DNA from: Lepidodermella squamata
Taxonomy: Eukaryota > Gastrotricha
Direction of reading: 5' to 3'
Assembly: GCA_047495785.1 (NCBI GenBank)
Contig: JBLDXI010000085.1
Coordinates: 1-64,000, forward strand
DNA length: 64,000 bases
Below the pieces are notes generated by a model that searched no databases, was not told the DNA's origin, and was given only the letters and a program-made list of their open reading frames with translations. The position numbers were made by a program, and so were the translations under genes. Shown here piece after piece: positions 32,601-44,053 of the stretch (position 1 is its first letter; the number at the start of each line of letters is the position of its first letter).

Positions 32601-35600
32601 TTCATCTCATTATTTTCAAAACGCGACCTTCGACCTCATTATCTCTCATTTCACTTTTTTCTCGTAAAAAGCCCAGCTGCGGCGTCCTAGCTACGTCTCA
32701 TGATTTTCGGGGGTTATTATTCGAGGTTGGATACTATTCGATAAAACACGGTACGGTATGTGTGAATTCTGTGTCAGAGTCACGAGGAGAAAACGGAGGA
32801 CTGTCATAAGCCAAGTTCTTCAAAACTGACCTGTAGTTATTACAGCGGAATCGGATGCTCGATCGAAATAAAGGCTAAACTGCGTGGATGCATTACGAAA
32901 ATCGAAGACTTGTCCTTTGCTGCCATCGACACCAACAAATAGAGATATCGTGAGAGACGATTCGCCAAAAGCCAGCTTGTTGTTGACCAAAGTCGGATAA
33001 CTTATTGAAGAGTCAAAACTAACCGATGAAGAATCTGAGTCGAAAGGCCCTTTCTCGTCGAAATTTAGAGAACTACCAACAACGGTTCCATCGACGCCGT
33101 TACCGCTAACATCGCTAAGTCCATATTGTTTTGTTAGTGGCAAGTAAGCCACTTCTAATGGCAATCCATAAGGCATCTCTGCAACAGGCAACATAACTCA
33201 TGATCTAATATGGGATGGCGCGAAACGTACGAATTTCGCATGCTTGAGCACTTCTGAATGGCGGATCTATGGGCGTGGCAGGTATGGCTTGCGTCTAAAG
33301 TAGAAATGTTTCAAAGTTATATTCGAATATTTTCAAACTGACCCAGCCTGTAGGACAATCGCTTGCAAGTGGAACACATTTTGCTGTCATGAGCAACTGA
33401 TTTGTGCACAACTTGAACTATATTAGAAGAGCTTAAAGTTAGGATCCTCATCGAATATGAAGCCTACGCTGATGTCTTGTTGACAGGAATGGTAGTTGAA
33501 GCCGAAATCTTCGTCATAATAAACCTTCTGAACAGCAATTTTAGAATTAATTAAAAAAATGTAATTATTCCTCGAACAAACCACAGGAACTCCTTCTGGG
33601 CACGAAGCTGAAGCTTGGCATGTATTCGGTTGCCCGGTTGCGGCACATTGGTATACCCTCTTCAAATACAGGGATGAAACAGTCGAATAAAAAATAGACA
33701 AAGCTTACGCCAGTGATGCAGCTACCTCGAGACTCGTATGATACGTTTCCGATCTGTTCGAATACATATGGTTAATTAAATGATTATCAATATTTGCCCA
33801 GATTCACATTAGTCTGGTTAGCGGGACAATTAGCATCATTAGAGCAGCCAGCGAAGGACAGGTCATCGGCATTGTAGCAACGGATAAATTTGTCCGATTC
33901 TGACAATGAGATTATTTTTTACGAAAATCATGCTCGACAGGCTCACTAGTGCAATCAGTGAATGAGTCATGCGTCGGTCCGTTTGGTATTGATACCTGAA
34001 AAACGATAAAAACGTCAATACTGGGATAAATACTGGGATGATGGGAAATTGAGCACTTGGAACTTCCGTGATGTTTAGAGTTCTCAAAATTGGCTAGTAA
34101 ATCGGCCCGCAAACTTGACCGTTATTTATAGCGCTGCGCATTTCCAGAGTCTTTCGATTCAGAAACATTTGCATGAAAATCATACCCTTTACCTACCTAC
34201 TTAGTCATTATGGGGAGGAACGAAAACTCACAGTCTGAACAGGGCAAATAAAGTCGACCGGTATGCATACAGCACGGTCAGCTGTCAAACGATCGAAGCA
34301 AGCAAAATGGCGACCCTGAAAAGATAAGCAAAATGAAATGCTATATTAAAGCTATCTAAGCAAAAATTCCCTACCTGAATTGCGGTTTGGCATGTTTGAA
34401 AGCTGTTGGCAAATAGATTTGTTCCTGTTCCGATGGTTCCAAGCTAGAGTATATATTCAGAATTTCAATGATTTTATCGCGTTGGGCTGAGGTAACTGTT
34501 AGCTCACGTCAAATTTCTGTGCTCCTTCAGGGCAAGAATCCAGGCAACTGCCACCCGTTGTATCATCGTAGCACATACTGACATCCTATATGGAAAACAT
34601 CATTCTTTAGATTTTAGATGAATTTCAACACAAGCTGCCGAATTGCAACCCCTGTTTCACAAGTGGACTTGGTCGGGTAGATTGTCATTCCAGGTGTCTA
34701 TAAAGCAACAGGTGAGCATAAGCTTACTAATAAAAAGGAAACTTACCGCTTTTCCTTCGCATGGAAGCTGGGCAGGTTGGCAGCCCAAAAAAACAGTGTG
34801 CCCTGCGTCGAAACAGCGTCGATGCGGGAACATTGTCTGAGGCGCTGTAAAATGAGTAAGAATCAAGTAAAAAACTAATCATGAATTTTCAATGAACCCG
34901 ATTCGCATTCGCCGAGATTTGCGAAAGTGACGCCGGTTGAATACTGGTTGGTGGTACCAGGCGGGCACGATTCGCTGCCGTCAGTGGGTATGCAGTTGTT
35001 GAAGACGAAAGTCTTTGGGTTCAAGCATAAAGTTTGACGTTTCTACACAGAAAATGAATATAATGTCTCCGGAAATTGGCTATTTCGAGCAATTATACGT
35101 TGTATTTAACAAGATATGCCAGGCATTGGCCATAGTTAACGTCAAATCGCTTATCGCTGTTGAATGTCATCACCTGAAGTGGAGATATTAATGCAACGAG
35201 AATTCTCTTGAAACAAACATACCAAACTCATTGGATCTCTGCATATTCCACGGCAGACTGAAGTCGAACCTGATTTGCATAGAGCTGCTGGCTGGAAAAG
35301 AAATGGTGTTATATAGGTATCAGTGAGCTTTTATAGCGACCTACCCCAGCGGAGCAATGATCCTTGTCGATGTAAATACCGCCGCTGTAGATCTAAATAC
35401 AAGGAGCATCAATAACCAGGGTTGGGGCTGTTTAAACAATCTGTTTATACAGTATGTTTAAACATACTGTTTAAACAGGTCCGAAAAATCTGAAAAACAG
35501 GGTTTATACAGGTCGAACAGTGTTTTTACTACGATCTAACATAAATGGTATATCGTAGTATAAAAATTATAGATCAGGGTTCCCAATCATTTGCTTATGA

Positions 35601-37222
35601 TGTAGCTGATAGTAGATATAAGCTCTGAGCTCTGAAGAAACAATTGAAAATGGCTGAGTAAATGTCATTCAGTCAGCTGATCGATCACCAATAACCGATA
35701 ATCGATAACCGATAATCGGTGTCGAATGCTATAAAGCTGATGTCACCAACTTGTTCAGCGGCAAAAGTTACCCTAGAAAACAAAGTTTCAAGCCTCTATA
35801 TATCATAGTAACGAAGATATCGCGAAATCAGTTTATGCTTCCGGTAGGGTATAATTGGGCGGTTTCGTGCCTTTAAAGTTGAAATGTTCAAAAAAATCGG
35901 CAAAACCGCTTCCTTTGACCTTGCAAACTCCCGTAGAAACCCCGGGGGTAAGTTTTCACGGCGGATCCGAATCCGTTTTCAGAATTTCAGTAGCTGTCAT
36001 ACTTCCGGAAATAATTAAATTTTTTAATTTTTTTTATTACTTTATTGCACCTTCATCATGTTGTCTTCCTGAATGAGAAAATAGTCGAGTAATACATCAA
36101 ACCATGCAGTTTTTCACGCAGAATCACGTGGTGCAACTAGAAATTCAACTAGAGATACGGTTAACGCGATGTAGCTTTGGGCAAAATACCCATTTTACAC
36201 TATCTGTATATATACCTGTTTAAACAGATCCGAAATTTGAAATATCTGTATAAACCCCAACCCCAAAGTTTTTTTTTACAAATAATTGAGACCTGTGTTT
36301 GTTTCGAATCATCGCAGCCTGGGGTAGCCAATAGGCAGCCAGCGAATGAGCGATCGGTTTTCGAAAAGCAGCGAACGTGGGGCAAAAAATCTGAACTTCT
36401 AGGAGCTAGGCACAAAACATTGTTTCATCTACACTGAATGCATAGAAAACTCTTTGACTAACAGGCATGCTGAGCTAGGCACTCTTCCATTGTGATCGTT
36501 GGCGTAATGAACAGCTGAAAAAGAGTAATAAAATTGCGAAGTATTTAAACGGTGAACAAATCCGAGAAATCCTCACGAAATTTGCTGGGCAGTCCATTCC
36601 ATTAGGAACGCACATCGAAGTGGAGTCTTTCCAACAAAAGTTCGCCGGTTTCAACTGTCAAATTCATAAAAAGGAGAGTAAAAATAGAATAGAGGATAAA
36701 TTTGTCACCATAAATTGACGAATCTCAAGGAGGCAGGCAGTGTAACGAGGTCTGAAAGTTGTACCGATATAATCCTTGTGCTAAGATAAGAAAGAATACT
36801 AATTATTTAAATTCAGAAACTATAGAGGCCAAAATTTACTGGAATTTCCGCCGCAGAACAAGGAGTAATTTTGGGAAGACATCTGAGCGTGAACAGCTTG
36901 GGGTTAAAGCAGCTGTGTGCCGACTGATAACAGAAAATAGTTAATTGAAGTTAATGGAGTTAATTAGGTTTTTCCGAACTCACTTCGCCCTTGCATGACT
37001 CGGAATCGGGAAGGGCTGGGCCCAACTGGGCAAGAAATAGAAAATTACGCTAATTGGTTGATGTTAGCAGCTGACCCTCACCTGAACTTCTTCGAAGTAC
37101 GAGCATGTTTCTTTACAACTGATGAAGTCATCGTTCCACCGCGATATGCATCGCCGATACGTGGCGCAGTCGCCGCAGCAAATTGCAACGATAGCAAGCA
37201 AGATAGTTTTCAATAAATACAT
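29677..37222 (-). CDS. LamG/cysteine-module secreted protein, array copy 2
   Basis: Same architecture as copy 1. The start at 37,222 gives signal peptide MYLLKTILLAIVAICCGDC and module CISRWNDDFISCKETC. Downstream exons include CWKDSTSMCVPNGMDC (36,640), CFSKTDRSFAGCLLATPGC (36,340), CFDAGHTVFLGCQPAQLPC (34,820) and CAATGQPNTCQASASC (33,650). LamG1 starts at about 33,170 (VAYLPLTKQYGLSDVSGN). It is split by an intron of about 2.1 kb (donor ACAG|gtcagt near 32,830, acceptor actaacag near 30,700) and resumes with FSSFSCVAP...VYIAVSYDKESRK. LamG2 runs 30,330-29,863 (SIATWPLVSDLNDIVNPR to ESGTFHLAG). The last exon SWASPIKPLMGSVACLNVYD stops at 29,677. The exons I read are open. Introns host a hAT-like element (35,417) and a MITE scrap (30,788). 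Confidence 0.7.
30788..30813. mobile_element. hAT-type MITE scrap, left end only
   Basis: CAGTGTGCGACTTTCAGGGG matches the left end of copies a-c; similarity then stops. Lies in the LamG1 intron of array copy 2. Confidence 0.7.
30815..31980. other. Intronic sequence of copy 2, nothing clear
   Basis: TATTATGGCTATTATT near 30,820 recurs at 59,865. No gene is supported here. The ORF at 31,843 opens with a hydrophobic stretch but has no recognisable domain. Confidence 0.3.
31983..32357 (+). CDS. Unrecognised ORF, possible retroelement remnant
   Basis: About 124 residues, antisense in the LamG1 intron of copy 2, clearly more GC-rich than its surroundings. It reads WRRSDYVELRSRGGATQPNG, then AIIKVALSAKYREDLITFKK and LCRLKYILARRTVRFYREKF, ending KQFKKD. 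It is basic and probably helical, with no signal peptide. A 15-bp phrase (TGAGCGACTACGA) is repeated at its 5' edge. I do not recognise the family. Composition suggests inserted sequence, for example a gag/ORF1 piece or processed copy; the start shown may not be the real one. Confidence 0.3.
   Translation: MPGKIGIVGPERLRPERLRTWRRSDYVELRSRGGATQPNGDVVAIIKVALSAKYREDLITFKKLDDVANRMGGELNKIKEKSIILPTLCRLKYILARRTVRFYREKFGASSLSLRSSLKQFKKD
35417..36264. mobile_element. hAT-like element with GTTTAAAC palindromes (848 bp)
   Basis: It starts CAGGGTTGGGG and ends TATAAACCCCAACCCC, an imperfect inverse. Near the left end it has overlapping palindromes (CTGTTTAAACA, GTATGTTTAAACATAC) and near the right end CCTGTTTAAACAG. 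It interrupts sequence that is continuous in copy 1 (26,380-26,420) inside the homologous intron. Its end next to ACAAATAATTGAGACCTGTG identifies the right border. No clean 8-bp duplication was read. Confidence 0.6.
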
Positions 37223-37320
37223 CGCAACTATTTTTCAGAAAAATAAAATAATGTCAAATGAAATGAAATTATTGACCTCCAAGAAATGTTTCAACAAATG
37301 ATTTTAGCAACACGCGCTTG
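37223..37320 (-). promoter_or_regulatory. Conserved upstream region of array copy 2
   Basis: Near-identical to 27,383-27,480 upstream of copy 1, including CAACACGCGC at 37,308-37,317 at the same 86-bp distance from the start codon. Farther upstream the two copies diverge. Confidence 0.45.
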
Positions 37321-37399
37321 AAAAAGCGTAGAAACAGTTCATGCAATCAAGACAAAAATCATGAACTACAAAAATCACTGAAATAATTGGCTTAAAAGA

Positions 37400-37975
37400 C
37401 AATACTCTGAAAAATTGGACTAGAAATAAGAAGACGATGAAAAACAAAAACAGTAGACAATATGAATGAAAAATGACTGAAAATTCTGAACATCATTGAT
37501 CCTAATGTCTGATGTAGTTAAAGATTTTCTCAGAAAATGCGGGAAGCAATTTAACGTTCGACCAGCTTTTTGCTATACATTTTCACATCGTGCCTGATTG
37601 TTGGACCATTTTACTTGTTTCTGTTTCTGTGCTGAGTGAACAGTTTCAGCGATCCACCATCGTATCTCCAGTTAGCAGAAAGCAGAATCCACCTGAATTC
37701 GGCACGGAAAATGTTCAATTTTCCAAAGCTTGTCTATGGCCGTGGTCATTATCAAAGCCTAAGAAATCAATGCTAGCAGCGCTGTAACTCAAGTTAAGCT
37801 TCGAAGTTATTTGATCGAGTTCAATATAGTTGAACAAAAGGCACCACCGTTCGCCAATCAATCGCTGAAAACTTCAGATTTGAAGGTTAATAAGTGCCGG
37901 CAGTTTCTCGGCATTTTTCAAAAATTTCAGAAAAAATTGGCTGTGGCCTTGACTCGGAAAAATACTAATTCGGAG
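37400..37975. other. Spacer between copies 2 and 3
   Basis: No last exon (the SW..PI.PLMGS exon of copies 1 and 2) was found here, so copy 3 lacks a visible 3' end. Otherwise featureless. Confidence 0.35.
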
Positions 37976-38728
37976 CAAATTACCCAGCCAAACGAAATGA
38001 CCCAAGGGTAACAGGTCTGACATTATTTGATTTCAAATCACCAGACATGTCGCAGTATAACTCCAGCCCCCAGCCAGGCATGAACGAAATTGTCAGAAAA
38101 TGCCAATCATAGGAGATTCGGCACGTTATTGGTAGCTCCAGTGACTCGGAAATTTTGAAAGTGTAAGATTCCGACGGGTTCGCCAGAACTCTAAGACCAG
38201 GCGACCCTCCGTTCGGGGCGTAATCAAAGAGTGGGCTGTTGGCTTGTTTCGCAGACGTGGCAAGAAAAGTAATGGCGAAACTGCCACTGGGTGCGTTTCT
38301 TTATCTCCAACAGAGATGAAATTATTAACAAAACAGGCCATAAACAGACCATTTCTTTATTTCTGTTGAAATTATTAATTCAACAGGAAAGCATTTCTTT
38401 ATTCTGATTATTGTTGGAGCTACTATAATAATCAGCTAGCGTTTCATTCATTAAACATGTTTTTTGCCCAAAATTATCAACAACTCGCCGAGTCGTTTTT
38501 GGAGCGATTTTTTCTAAGTCGATGGCGTCGTGTGCGATTTTTGCCGTCCGATGAGCGATGACTCATCACCGAACTCGTGTCCTCCTTAATAGACGTGCCA
38601 AAAGCACGTGCGGCTTAGCGAAAAACCTCCTTAATAAGCAACAAAACGAGCCGATTTTTTTGCCCTTACTGCTTTAAATCGCTGCGATTTATCGACGTTA
38701 AAGTAATAAAAGCACTTTCAACCTATAA

Positions 38729-39556
38729 ATGTCGTCGGACGAATTTGTTACAATTAAACACAATGGCGTTCCATTGCAAGTTCGAATTTCTGATCTGCAT
38801 AAATTCACTCGACAAAATAACGTTACCAGCGAAGATAATGTGCCTGAATTTGAAAACGTTGATCTTGATGATTCACCTCGCGCCGATTCGCCGAAGCCGT
38901 CGACTTCAACCGTGACGCCGGGCGGGCAAACGAGCGGAAGGATGAGATGGACAGTTCAGAAAGTTCGCGATTTTTTGACCGAATGCGTAGCGCGAAAACA
39001 AGATTTACGCGGCAAAGAGAGTAAGATCAAACGCATTCCAAATTTTTCGAATAATTATTGATTTTTCATAAATTATTATCAAGGTTCATTGGTAAAGATC
39101 TTCGACGAAATGAAAGGTGTTCTAAAGTTCTACGTCTCCAACGGCCAAGCTTTACGTAATAAGTACAATGATCTCAAGGCCAAGTATCGCTTGTTGACAG
39201 CTGGTGGCAAGTCAGGCGACGGCGGAGAATATGAACGGGACGACGAGCCTGAGTTGTCGCTCAACATTGACCTGGCTAGGCAATTGTGGGACGATGATCC
39301 TACTGTTCGCCCACGAATTACGGTCGACAGTGAAAAAGGCGTAAGTGAAGAGAAGTCTGTCAAATCACGCCCCGCGAAACGTTCTTCCATCTTTGACGAC
39401 GACCTCGATGATCACCCTGAACGAAGGGTTAAAAACTCGAAGGACGCTATGTTCAACCTTTTAAAGCAGAAGATGGACGACGATAAGTCCCGCCTTGATA
39501 TCGTCGCAACGTCTATCCAGCAGCTGACGCAGCATATAATCTCGTCGAGAAAATGA
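38729..39556 (+). CDS. Harbinger accessory DNA-binding protein, SANT/Myb-like
   Basis: Two exons, 38,729-39,020 and 39,084-39,556, joined by a 63-bp intron (gtaaga...atcaag) in phase 1, giving 254 residues. The SANT/Myb/trihelix-like region spans about residues 72-135, with RMRWTVQKVRDFLTECVARK before the junction and KIFDEMKGVL...QALRNKYNDLKAKYR after it. Acidic and basic tails follow, including SRPAKRSSIFDDDLDDHPER, a likely nuclear-targeting patch, and a C-terminal helix KQKMDDDKSRLDIVATSIQQ. In this superfamily the Myb-like protein binds the element ends and helps bring the transposase into the nucleus (established for Harbinger/PIF). It lies upstream of and codirectional with the transposase. 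Confidence 0.8.
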
Positions 39557-39718
39557 ATCCTCTGAGTTTGAACCATCGCATTTTGTGTTATTCCGTCGAA
39601 GGGCGAAAAAGGATGTGTGATTGCAACGATAAATAAAAATGAACGAGTGAAATAAAATGAGAGCGAAGCTATCTATATTGGTGTATATTATATTTTTAAA
39701 TACTATTTTTCGCTAGAA

Positions 39719-41112
39719 ATGGTTGATTTAAACGTACAAGGTTTTGAAAATGAGGCCTTTGCTGTTGCGCTACTAATTTACCTGCTTAGCGTTTTTATTA
39801 TCATGCAAAATCATAGTGATTTCGACTATGCTATATACGGTACTTCAGATTTTCGAGATTCAATTGAGCGAGATCACGGTCGTCGAGAGTTGGCTAAGAT
39901 TTCGCGTAAGTCAATCATAAATTGGATAGTCTTCAATAACCATATTTAGACCATAGCATATTCCGAAAATTAAATATTTACAGGTGATTTTTAGTTAGAA
40001 ATTGAATATAAGCTTATTTAACTTCTCCCATAAAAAGTAGGTCAATATAATTATTTTGAACAATGCCGTTATTTAGACATAATATTATTTATGCATTTAA
40101 GAAATTACTTCTTTCAGTTTATACTATGGAGCAATTTTCGAGAAATTATCGGCTGACCAAGACGAACGTGGAATTTATTACGGGCTTGCTCGTGAGAAGC
40201 AATGTTATTCCACCACTTGAGCGGCAATTTCGACGAAGCGGCAGGCCGATGATCGGGGGAATTCTGGCCGTACTCATAACTATCAGATACCTTGCACATA
40301 CGGAGTCGATGTATTCGATTTCAGACCGGTTTGGAGTCTGTCCGGCTACAGTTTTCCGCGTCGTCACCCGTGTTTCCGCTGGCCTTATTCGCCTGCAGCA
40401 CCACTTCATCACTTGGCCAAACGATGTCGAGCGAATAAGAATTGCTAATCATTACCAGCATCAGTACGGGCTGCCCGGTGTCGTAGGGCTGATGGATGGA
40501 ACTCACATTGAAATCAACTGCCCGTCCGAAGACTCAAGGGCTTATATTAATCGTAAGGGCTACGCCAGCATTCAACTTCAACTGATTGTTGGCGGTCGCC
40601 GAAACAAAACTATCAATTACTTCGTAGGTGCGCCGGGATCCATAAATGACCGCGCTGCGTTTCAACTGTCTCCCATCAGCCTAAACTGGCGAAATAATCC
40701 ACGCGCCTATTTCACGGCAGCTGATGAGCACGTTCTTGCCGACGGCGGCTATACGAATTCGTCCCGAGTGCTGACGCCTTATTCTGAGCCACAGCTACGT
40801 GAACCGAATCTCGCCAATAAGAGACGCTACAACCGCGCTCATCGCTCGATTCGTTCAGGTGTCGAGCGTGCCATAGGGGATTACAAAATGCACTGGCGTC
40901 GATCTCTCAAGATGAGTGAATTCTTCAATCATCGCTATGCTCCAAGGGTAATCGGAGCATCACTCGTACTACATAACATTTTGCTCGAGAACGACGACCA
41001 TCAAGTGCTTGAACTTGATGAGCCAGATGATAACCCGAATGGCGTCAACAGTGAAAGTGAAGGTGAAGACGACGAAGGCGGAAAACGTGACGCTATCATG
41101 CTTGAGATGTGA
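39719..41112 (+). CDS. PIF/Harbinger DDE transposase
   Basis: The best model has two exons, 39,719-39,905 and 40,118-41,112, with donor c|gtaagtc and acceptor ctttcag in phase 1, giving 393 residues, a normal length for the family. The N-terminal part is MVDLNVQGFENEAFAV...RRELAKIS; the region after the junction reads LYTMEQFSRNYRLTKTNVEF. A helix-turn-helix-like stretch (SMYSISDRFGVCPATVFRVV) precedes the catalytic core. Catalytic acids: first D in GLMDGTHIEI (codon 40,495), second in GSINDRAAF (40,648), E in SGVERAIGDYK (40,864), with the conserved LADGGY between. An alternative start inside the second exon exists at 40,063. The tail is acidic. No stop or frameshift interrupts it. Confidence 0.88.
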
Positions 41113-41555
41113 TTATCTAACAGATTAATTACTAATAAATTTGTGATCCCGCAGTATTGATGATGAGAAATAAAGATGTTACAAATTGGAAGAAACTAAT
41201 AAAGGTCTTTTGATATTACTGCTAATGGACATTTTTCTCCTCAAAATATATTAATCTAATTTGAAATGTTCGATACTGGGTCGAATTTGCAGAATTTGCT
41301 AATATTTCATCGATGAAACGTTTCTTTATCGATTTAATCTAATAACAAAATCAGAGTGTTTCATTTGATAAACGAGATTTTGTTAATGCAAAAAACCGAA
41401 TAAAGAAATGCCTCTGATTATTGTTTTTGCTACTAACAAAATCAGAATAAAGAAATACGCACAGCTGATTGTTTTTAACATAAATGGATAAAGAAATGGT
41501 CTCTGTTTTTTGCCTTGTTTTCAACAAAATCTGTTGAGAATAAAGAAACGCACCC

Positions 41556-44053
41556 ACTGCTCAGTTTGACTTTATCAGCTGTCACAGTAATAGGCATCGT
41601 GGAATTGAAATAAAACGCCGAGTTATCACCGCCAAAAGGCCCGGTAATTGGGAAAAGCCCGTTTCTGAGGTTACAGCATCAGCTCTTGGGTTCACGACGT
41701 CATTCAAATCGGACACGAGAGGCCACGTTGCAATGCTAGTAGTAGGGTGTTCGAAGCGGTTGGCGACCAAATTTGGCCTGCTTGAATTTGCAGACATCCA
41801 ATGTTGTTGCACGGTCAGGGCATGCTTGAAAATCGAAAAACACGCCATGGAACCAGAGAAAGTTGTTGAGCTGATGAAGTTGCGTCCTTGTCCCATTTCT
41901 GTACTAGTAGCCGGAGGTTTCGCATCACGTTTCGCATCACGACAGATTGCGGTTACTTCCTGCGATTCCTTGTTATAGCTCACAGCAATGTAGACCCAAG
42001 GAGTGACACTTGTCGAAATGGGCGGCCCGCAAGAAAATGGCGAAACGACTAGCCCTGTAAGTAAATCAAAGTGATGTATATTAGCTTCTGTTTTTTGCGA
42101 AAGCAATTCTAGAAATTCCATGATGAATTTCATGAAATTTCCCGCAAATTCTCAGCCCTCTACAAATTGATTTGTTTCGCAATTTTTACACAACTTTAAA
42201 GTATTTTAGTTCAAGTTCCAAGCCTCGGGATGATATCGGAATGTATCTATGGGCTAATAGAATGCTTACTCTCTCGGCAATATTACCTGTAGTTACTTGA
42301 GCGAAATCGGACTGCGGGTTGTAATCAAGGCTAAACTTCGTGGACGCGTTATGAAAATCGAAGACTGGTAGAACTTTGTTAACTTCGGTCGCGAGGTAAA
42401 GAGATATTGTGAAAGAAGACTCGCCAAGCGCCAGTTTGCTGTTAAGCAGAGTCACAGACATTGAGTTTGTTGAGGTAAGCGCAGATAAGGAAGGCCCAAA
42501 CGGCCCATAGTCAGAGAAGCTGTTAGTACCAGTAAAGGTTCCGTCCACGCCGTTACCACTGATATCACGATGGCCATATCGTTTTATTAACGGCAGGAAA
42601 GCCATTTCAAACGGCTATCCAAAAGGTCTCTCTGTATCAATCAACATATCTCATGATCTAATGTATGGCGCGAAACTTACGATTTTAGCATGATTGAACA
42701 CTTCTGAATGGTGGGTCGATAGGTGTGGCGGGTATGGTTTGGGTCTGAAGTGGGACATTTTTCAAAACTATTACCTAACTATTAGTATTTAATAGTTAAT
42801 ATTATAACTAACCCAGCCGGTAGGACAATCGCTTAGAAGTAAAAGACATTTTGCGGCCATTAGCAACTCATTTGTGCACAACTGGAATTGAATAGGAATA
42901 CAAAGTAAATTGGTGAAAATCGAATACTATGATCAGCACGCTGATATCCTGCAGACCGGAATAGTAATTGAAGCCGAAATTTCCATCCGCATAAACCTGC
43001 TGAAAACACAATAATTTTAAGTTTTAAGATGAAAACCTGAACAGCGATAATTAAAACAAACCAAGGGAACACCTTCTGGGCGCGAATCTGAATCTTGACA
43101 CATGTTTGGCTGCCCAATAGCGGCGCATTGAAAAGCCTTCTACAAAGGTTCTAAAACTGGGAAAGCATTTCTATGGAAAATTCTCACGCCTGTATTGCAG
43201 CTTTCTTCAGAGGTGTAACGTATGCTCCCAATCTGCTTGAAATATATCAATCATCACGCGTTCATAATGTCTTTCTGAGACCCACGTTGCTCAGGCCCCC
43301 GGTACAGTTGACATCATTGACGCAGCCTGAAAAGGACAGGTCGGTAACAGCGTAGAAATAAAGCGGATTTTTATTGCTTGGAATTGTGATTCTCTAGCTC
43401 AAAAAACCATTAAACCTGACCGTCTTTACAAAAGTGTAAAGCTTGCACGAAAGAGTACGCTTTTTGTTCCGCCACTAAACGTGGTCCAGTGGCGAAAAAT
43501 CGGAAGCGTGATGCCAGATATTCACTTATCAGATTTCACTGCCAGATTTCACAATTTAGAACAATAGTTGATGACATCCAGACTAGTAAAGGAAACTCAC
43601 CGCTTTCCCATCGCATGAAAGCTGGGCAGGTTGGCAACCGAAGCAAACAGTGGGTCCTATACGTCGAAACAGCGTCGATTCGGGAACATTGACTGAGGCG
43701 CTGTAAAAGAGGTGGATCAATTTCAATAAAGAAATAATGATTTATCGATGAACCCGATTCGCATTCGCCTAGATTCGGGAACGTTGAATACGTGGATTCA
43801 AATGCCTTTTTGCACATTAATTACGACCTACAATGATCCTTGTCAACATAGATGCCGCCGCTGTAGATCTGTAGGAAAATTAGAATAGATGCGAATTTGA
43901 ATAAGTAACACAAATATAATACCAGCCTGAGTTTGCCTCGCCATATCACAGCCAGGTGAATCCAACAGAGAGCCAGCGAAAGAACGATCGGTCGTCGAAA
44001 AGCAGCGAACGCGAGCCGAAAAATTCGAACTTCGTGGGGCTGAAAGCATAAGC
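41556..44053. other. Copy 3 sequence between the two Harbinger-family insertions
   Basis: It holds the LamG1/LamG2 exons and several module exons of copy 3, covered in that entry. The phrase GTGGTCCAGTGGCGAAAA at 43,481 recurs near 57,397. Confidence 0.6.

Larger units (their letters stand above)
38289..41555 (+). mobile_element. Autonomous PIF/Harbinger DNA transposon (3,267 bp, TSD ACT)
   Basis: The ends are GGGTGCGTTTCTTTAT and its inverse ATAAAGAAACGCACCC, extending imperfectly further in. Three-bp direct repeats ACT flank it at 38,286-38,288 and 41,556-41,558. Two spliced genes lie on the plus strand, a SANT/Myb-like protein and a DDE transposase, the standard Harbinger gene pair. Multiple subterminal TTTCTTTAT motifs occur at both ends. 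All parts look intact, so it could be recently active (inference). Confidence 0.9.

Noticed and set aside
41351-41557. Short ORFs spanning Harbinger ends (also 44,082-44,270 and 45,123-45,311)
   Set aside because: They are translations of the terminal and subterminal repeats.
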